The position numbers and the translations under genes are program-made. The notes under the pieces were generated by a model, which was not told the DNA's origin, made no database searches, and saw nothing but the letters and a program-made list of their open reading frames with translations. Shown one piece after another: positions 60,001-64,000 of a stretch of 64,000 nt of DNA. This DNA is from Cyprinodon diabolis (Eukaryota; Chordata; Actinopteri; Cyprinodontiformes; Cyprinodontidae). Position 1 is the first letter of the stretch. Every line of letters begins with the position of its first letter. Location of the stretch: the NCBI GenBank assembly GCA_030533445.1, contig JARPUW010000296.1, forward strand, positions 62,001-126,000, given 5' to 3'.

Positions 60001-62041
60001 CTCAAGGTTCCAGCAGCTCAAGGCTCCAGCAGCTCAAGGTTCCAGCAGCTCAAGGTTCCAGAAGCACCAGCAGCTCAAGGTTCCAGAAGCTCAAGGCTCC
60101 AGATGCTCAAGGTTCCAGAAGCACCAGCAGCTCAAGGTTCCAGCAGCTCAAGGTTCCAGAAGCACCAGCAGCTCAAGGTTCCAGCAGCTCAAGGTTCCAG
60201 CAGCTCAAAGTTCCAGAAGCACCAGCAGCTCAAGGCTCCAGCAGCTCAAGGTTCCAGAAGCTCAAGGCTCCAGATGCTCAAGGTTCCAGATGCACCAGCA
60301 GCTCAAGGTTCCAGAAGCTCAAGGTTCCAGCAGCTCAAGGCTCCAGATGCTCAAGGCTCCAGATGCTCAAAGTTCCAGCAGCTCAATGTTCCAGCAGCTC
60401 AAGGTTCCAGCAGCTCAAGGTTCCAGAAGCACCAGCAGCTCAAGGCTCCAGCAGCTCAAGGTTCCAGAAGCTCAAGGCTCCAGATGCTCAAGGTTCCAGA
60501 ACCACCAGCAGCTCAAGGTTCCAGCAGCTCAAGGTTCCAGAAGCACCAGCAGCTCAAGGTTCCAGCAGCTCAAGGTTCCAGAAGCACCAGCAGCTCAAGG
60601 TTCCAGCAGCTCAAGGTTCCAGCAGCTCAAGGTTCCAGAAGCACCAGCAGCTCAAGGTTCCAGCAGCTCAAGGTTCCAGAAGCACCATCAGCTCAAGGTT
60701 CCAGCAGCTCAAGGCTCCAGCAGCTCAAGGTTCCAGCAGCTCAAGGTTCCAGCAGCTCAAGGTTCCAGAAGCACCAGCAGCTCAAGGTTCCAGAAGCTCA
60801 ATGCTCCAGATGCTCAAGGTTCCAGAAGCACCAGCAGCTCAAGGTTCCAGCAGCTCAAGGTTCCAGAAGCTCAAGGCTCCAGAAGCTCAAGGTTCCAGCA
60901 GCACCAGCAGCTCAAGGTTCCAGCAGCTCAGGGTTACAGCAGCTCAAGGCTCCAGAAGCTAGAGGTTCCAGAAGCTCAAGGTTCCAGCAGCTCAATGTTC
61001 CAGAAGCACCAGCAGCTCAAGGCTGCAGCAGCTCAAGGTTCCAGCAGCTCAAAGTTCCAGAAGCACCAGCAACTCAAGGCTCCAGCAGCTCAAGGTTCCA
61101 GAAGCTCAAGGCTCCAGATGCTCAAGGTTCCAGATGCACCAGCAGCTCAAGGTTCCAGAAGCTCAAGGTTCCAGCAGCTCAAGGCTCCAGATGCTCAAGG
61201 CTCCAGATGCTCAAAGTTCCAGCAGCTCAATGTTCCAGCAGCTCAAGGTTCCAGCAGCTCAAGGTTCCAGCAGCTCAAGGTTCCAGAAGCACCAGCAGCT
61301 CAAGGTTCCAGCAGCTCAGGGTTACAGCAGCTCAAGGCTCCAGAAGCTAGAGGTTCCAGAAGCTCAAGGTTCCAGCAGCTCAATGTTCCAGAAGCACCAG
61401 CAGCTCAAGGCTGCAGCAGCTCAAGGTTCCAGCAGCTCAAAGTTCCAGAAGCACCAGCAGCTCAAGGCTCCAGCAGCTCAAGGTTCCAGAAGCTCAAGGC
61501 TCCAGAAGCTCAAGTTTCCAGATGCACCAGCAGCTCAAGGTTCCAGAAGCTCAAGGTTCCAGCAGCTCAAGGCTCCAGATGCTCAAGGCTCCAGATGCTC
61601 AAAGTTCCAGCAGCTCAATGTTCCAGCAGCTCAAGGTTCCAGCAGCTCAAGGTTCCAGCAGCTCAAGGTTCCAGAAGCACCAGCAGCTCAAGGCTCCAGC
61701 AGCTCAAGGTTCCAGAAGCTCAAGGCTCCAGATGCTCAAGGTTCCAGAACCACCAGCAGCTCAAGGTTCCAGCAGCTCAAGGTTCCAGAAGCACCAGCAG
61801 CTCAAGGTTCCAGCAGCTCAAGGTTCCAGAAGCACCAGCAGCTCAAGGTTCCAGCAGCTCAAGGTTCCAGCAGCTCAAGGTTCCAGAAGCGCCAGCAGCT
61901 CAAGGCTCCAGCAGCCCAAGGTTCCAGAAGCTCAAGGCTCCAGATTCTCAAGGTTCCAGAAGCACCAGCAGCTCAAGGTTCCAGCAGCTCAAAGTTCCAG
62001 CAGCTCAAGGTTCCAGAAGCACCAGCAGCTCAAGGTTCCAG
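57021..62041 (+). repeat. HOR segment 11, type A, second copy of the 4.63-kb duplication
   Basis: The AGCCGCTC head lies near 57162. It is collinear with segment 10 at offset 4,643 until about 58.22 kb, where one 16-bp unit (GATGCTCAAGGTTCCA) is missing, and at 4,627 after that. GATGCCCAAGG lies at 58657 and GAAGTACC near 59525 is private. Its tail, with CAAGTTTCC near 61513, matches the tail of segment 7 at offset 22,733 and leads into a type B cassette. Confidence 0.85.
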
Positions 62042-62724
62042 TAGCTCAAGGCTCCACATGCTCAAGGTTCCAGAAGCACCAGCAGCTCAAGGTTGCAGCA
62101 GCTCAAGGTTCCAGAAGCTCAAGGCTCCAGATGCTCAAGGTTCCAGAAGCACCAGCAGCTCAAGGTTCCAGCAGCTCAAGGTTCCAGAAGCACCAGCAGC
62201 TCAAGGTTCCAGAAGCTCAAGGCTCCAGATGCTCAAGGTTCCAGAAGCACCAGCAGCTCAAGGTTCCAGCAGCTCAAGGTTCCAGCAGCTCAAGGTTCCA
62301 GATGCTCAAGGTTCCAGATGCACCAGCAGCTCAAGGTTCCAGAAGCTCAAGGGTCCAGCAGCTCAAGGCTCCAGATGCTCAAGGCTCCAGATGCTCAAAG
62401 TTCCAGCAGCTCAAGGTTCCAGCAGCTCAAGGTTCCAGCAGCTCAAGGTTCCAGAAGCACCAGCAGCTCAAGGCTCCAGCAGCTCAAGGTTCCAGAAGCT
62501 ATAGGCTCCAGATGCTCAAGGTTCCAGAACCACCAGCAGCTCAAGGTTCCAGCAGCTCAAGGTTCCAGAAGCACCAGCAGCTCAAGGTTCCAGCAGCTCA
62601 AGGTTCCAGAAGCACCAGCAGCTCAAGGTTCCAGCAGCTCAAGGCTCCAGCAGCTCAAGGTTCCAGAAGCACCAGCAGCTCAAGGTTCCAGAAGCTCAAG
62701 GCTCCAGCAGCTCAAGGTTCCTGA
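62042..62724 (+). repeat. Boundary cassette 11, type B haplotype
   Basis: TAG 62042-62044, CTATAGG ending 62504 and CCTGAAG with TGA 62722-62724 keep the 460 and 220 bp spacings. It has GAAGCACC and CTCCAGC, the type B markers. Private changes are GGTTGCAGC near 62093 and GCTCCAGCAGC near 62703, where all others have GCTCCAGATGC. Confidence 0.9.
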
Positions 62725-64000
62725 AGCACCAGCAGCTCAAGGTTCCAGCAGCTCAAGGTTCCAGAAGCACCAGCAGCTCAAGGTTCCAGCAGCTCAAGGC
62801 TCCAGCAGCTCAAGGTTCCAGAAGCACCAGCAGCTCAAGGTTCCAGCAGCTCAAGGCTCCAGCAGCTCAAGGTTCCAGAAGCACCAGCAGCTCAAGGTTC
62901 CAGCAGCTCAAGGCTCCAGCAGCTCAAGGTTCCTGAAGCACCAGCAGCTCAAGGTTCCAGCAGCTCAAGGTTCCAGAAGCACCAGCAGCTCAAGGTTCCA
63001 GAAGCTCAAGGCTCCAGATGCTCAAGGTTCCAGAAGCACGAGCAGCTCAAGGTTCCAGCAGCTCAAGGTTCCAGAAGCACCAGCAGCTCAAGCTTCCAGC
63101 AGCTCAAGGTTCCAGCAGCTCAAGGTTCCAGCAGCTCAAGGTTCCAGAAGCACCAGCAGCTCAAGGTTCCAGCAGCTCAAGGCTCCAGCAGCTCAAAGTT
63201 CCAGCAGCTCAAGGCTCCAGCAGCTCAAGGTTCCAGAAGCACCAGCAGCTCAAGGTTCCAGAAGCTCAAGGCTCCAGATGCTCAAGGTTCCAGAAGCACC
63301 AGCAGCTCAAGGTTCCAGCAGCTCAAGGTTCCAGCAGCTGACGGTTCCAGAAGCACCAGCAGCTCAAGGTTCCAGCAGCTCAAGGTTCCAGCAGCACCAG
63401 CAGCTCAAGGTTCCAGCAGCTCAGGGTTACAGCAGCTCAAGGCTCCAGAAGCTAGAGGTTCCAGAAGCTCAAGGTTCCAGCAGCTCAATGTTCCAGAAGC
63501 ACCAGCAGCTCAAGGCTGCAGCAGCTCAAGGTTCCAGCAGTTCAAAGTTCCAGAAGCACCAGCAGCTCAAGGCTCCAGCAGCTCAAGGTTCCAGCAGCTC
63601 AAGGCTCCAGAAGCTCAAGGTTCCAGATGCACCAGCAGCTCAAGGTTCCAGAAGCTCAAGGTTCCAGCAGCTCAAGGCTCCAGATGCTCAAGGCTCCAGA
63701 TGCTCAAAGTTCCAGCAGCTCAATGTTCCAGCAGCTCAAGGTTCCAGCAGCTCAAGGTTCCAGAAGCACCAGCAGCTCAAGGCTCCAGCAGCTCAAGGTT
63801 CCAGAAGCTCAAGGTTCCAGCAGCTCAAGGTTCCAGCAGCTCAAGGTTCCAGAAGCACCAGCAGCTCAAGGTTCCAGCAGCTCAAGGTTCCAGAAGCACC
63901 ATCAGCTCAAGGTTCCAGCAGCTCAAGGCTCCAGCAGCTCAAGGTTCCAGCAGCTCAAGGCTCCAGCAGCTCAAGGTTCCAGAAGCACCAGCAGCTCAAG
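62725..64000 (+). repeat. HOR segment 12 (right-truncated), type B head after a 57-bp triplet
   Basis: After cassette 11 comes a short homogeneous 57-bp sub-array, then a second CCTGAAG (TGA 62934-62936). The type B head follows: CACGAGC near 63039 and AAGCTT at 63090, collinear with segment 8 at offset 22,945. GCTGACGG near 63339 replaces GCTGAAGG. GCACCAGC replaces GCAATAGC near 63394. From about 63.8 kb the sequence departs from the sister copies. The window ends mid-array. Confidence 0.83.
62764..62934 (+). repeat. 57-bp repeat, three perfect tandem copies
   Basis: The block GAAGCACC + 16-mer + GGCTCC 16-mer starts at 62764, 62821 and 62878, exactly 57 bp (25+16+16) apart. A fourth start at 62935 carries the CCTGAAG variant. 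I see no differences between the three copies, so this is the most recently homogenised stretch in the window. It sits between two CCTGAAG boundaries, at 62722 and 62934. Confidence 0.9.

Larger units (their letters stand above)
1..64000 (+). repeat. Continuous 16/25-bp tandem-repeat array, three-tier satellite
   Basis: Every line of the window consists of head-to-tail copies of a 16-bp unit (CTCAAGGTTCCAGCAG) and a 25-bp unit that carries AAGCACCAG before the last CAG. All copies have the same orientation and no foreign sequence interrupts them. The units alternate irregularly; 25+16 (41 bp) pairs are very common. Composition is about 56% G+C in both units, the consensus contains no CpG, and T is under-represented on this strand in the 25-mer. 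Both ends of the window lie inside units, so the array length is a lower bound. I see no promoter, splice structure, tRNA, rRNA, transposon end or telomere repeat. Organism and chromosomal location cannot be read from the sequence. Confidence 0.98.

Noticed and set aside
16..63341. Many long + strand ATG-initiated open frames, up to 2458 codons
   Set aside because: They exist in all three frames at once, encode the same repeat peptide, start wherever a GATG linker occurs and end at scattered single-base variants. No start context, conserved N or C terminus, domain or single preferred frame is visible. They are explained by stop-free units of length 1 modulo 3.
1..64000. CRISPR array (regular short direct repeats)
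   Set aside because: There are no unique spacers; the units abut or are separated only by near-copies of themselves. No leader and no cas genes are present.
1..64000. Mucin-like or silk-like VNTR exon
   Set aside because: Known coding VNTRs usually have unit lengths divisible by 3 and one open frame. Here units of 16 and 25 bp rotate the frame, stops occur in every frame within each type A cassette, and no splice sites or unique coding flanks lie in the window.
1..64000. Telomeric, centromeric alpha-type or rDNA spacer repeat
   Set aside because: The unit does not resemble TTAGGG-type telomere repeats or a roughly 171-bp alpha monomer, and no rRNA sequence is present. Location near such regions remains possible but is not shown.
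1..64000. Mobile element or viral sequence driving the amplification
   Set aside because: I see no terminal inverted repeats, long terminal repeats, target-site duplications, poly-A tails or transposase/reverse-transcriptase-like reading frames. Junctions fall within identical repeat units, which fits unequal exchange or slippage.
1..64000. Hairpin-forming inverted repeats or a replication origin
   Set aside because: The unit has only the short AGCT palindrome, all copies have the same orientation, and I found no inverted block, AT-rich unwinding stretch or iteron-like pattern distinct from the array itself.

Overview
The whole 64 kb window is one uninterrupted tandem-repeat (satellite/minisatellite-type) array. 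I find no unique sequence, no credible protein gene, no RNA gene, no mobile element and no CRISPR array. The window begins and ends inside repeat units, so the array continues past both edges. The content points to a eukaryotic heterochromatic or subtelomeric/pericentromeric type locus, or a very large VNTR. Nothing in it identifies the species or chromosome.

Lowest tier: two interspersed units, always in the same orientation. The 16-bp unit has consensus CTCAAGGTTCCAGCAG. The 25-bp unit is the same with AAGCACCAG inserted before the final CAG. Common variants are ggTTcc/ggCTcc, the linkers cag/aag/atg before CTCAAGG, and rarer diagnostic substitutions. Dividing 64 kb by a mean unit of about 20 bp gives roughly three thousand units (an estimate, not a count). 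Both unit lengths equal 1 modulo 3, so each unit rotates the reading frame. All three + strand frames therefore encode the same Ser/Gln/Ala-rich peptide, while the - strand carries CTTGAG (TGA) in every unit and is closed in all frames. The long + strand open frames (up to 2458 codons) follow from this arithmetic and are not evidence for genes.

Middle tier: a boundary cassette of constant length (683 bp from a GTAG variant to a CCTGAAG variant, with CTATAGG exactly 220 bp before the end) occurs eleven times. It splits the array into higher-order repeats (HORs) of about 4 to 9 kb. The cassette has two haplotypes: type A (GAAAGACC + CTCTAGC) and type B (GAAGCACC + CTCCAGC). The haplotype predicts the start of the next HOR: type A is followed by the GAAGCGCC/AGCCGCTC head, type B by the CACGAGC/AAGCTT head (at the 62.7 kb cassette only after a short 57-bp insert).

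Top tier: four successive cassettes recur in the same order, each pair sharing private variants: 3.4 kb with 30.2 kb, 9.2 with 35.4, 16.4 with 40.0, and 21.3 with 46.9. The offsets are 26,836, 26,170, 23,607 and 25,596 bp. This is a super-repeat of about 24 to 27 kb, with a third, locally rearranged iteration starting at 46.9 kb. Inside it are younger events: a 666-bp block present three times versus twice, an exact-length 1,576-bp tandem duplication, a 4,598-bp spaced duplication, a 4,096-bp tandem HOR duplication, a 1,772/1,788-bp tandem duplication, a 4.63 kb duplication, a 57-bp triplet, and a 1,533-bp deletion that removed one cassette.

No genes work together here. The biology is array turnover by unequal exchange or conversion at several scales at once.
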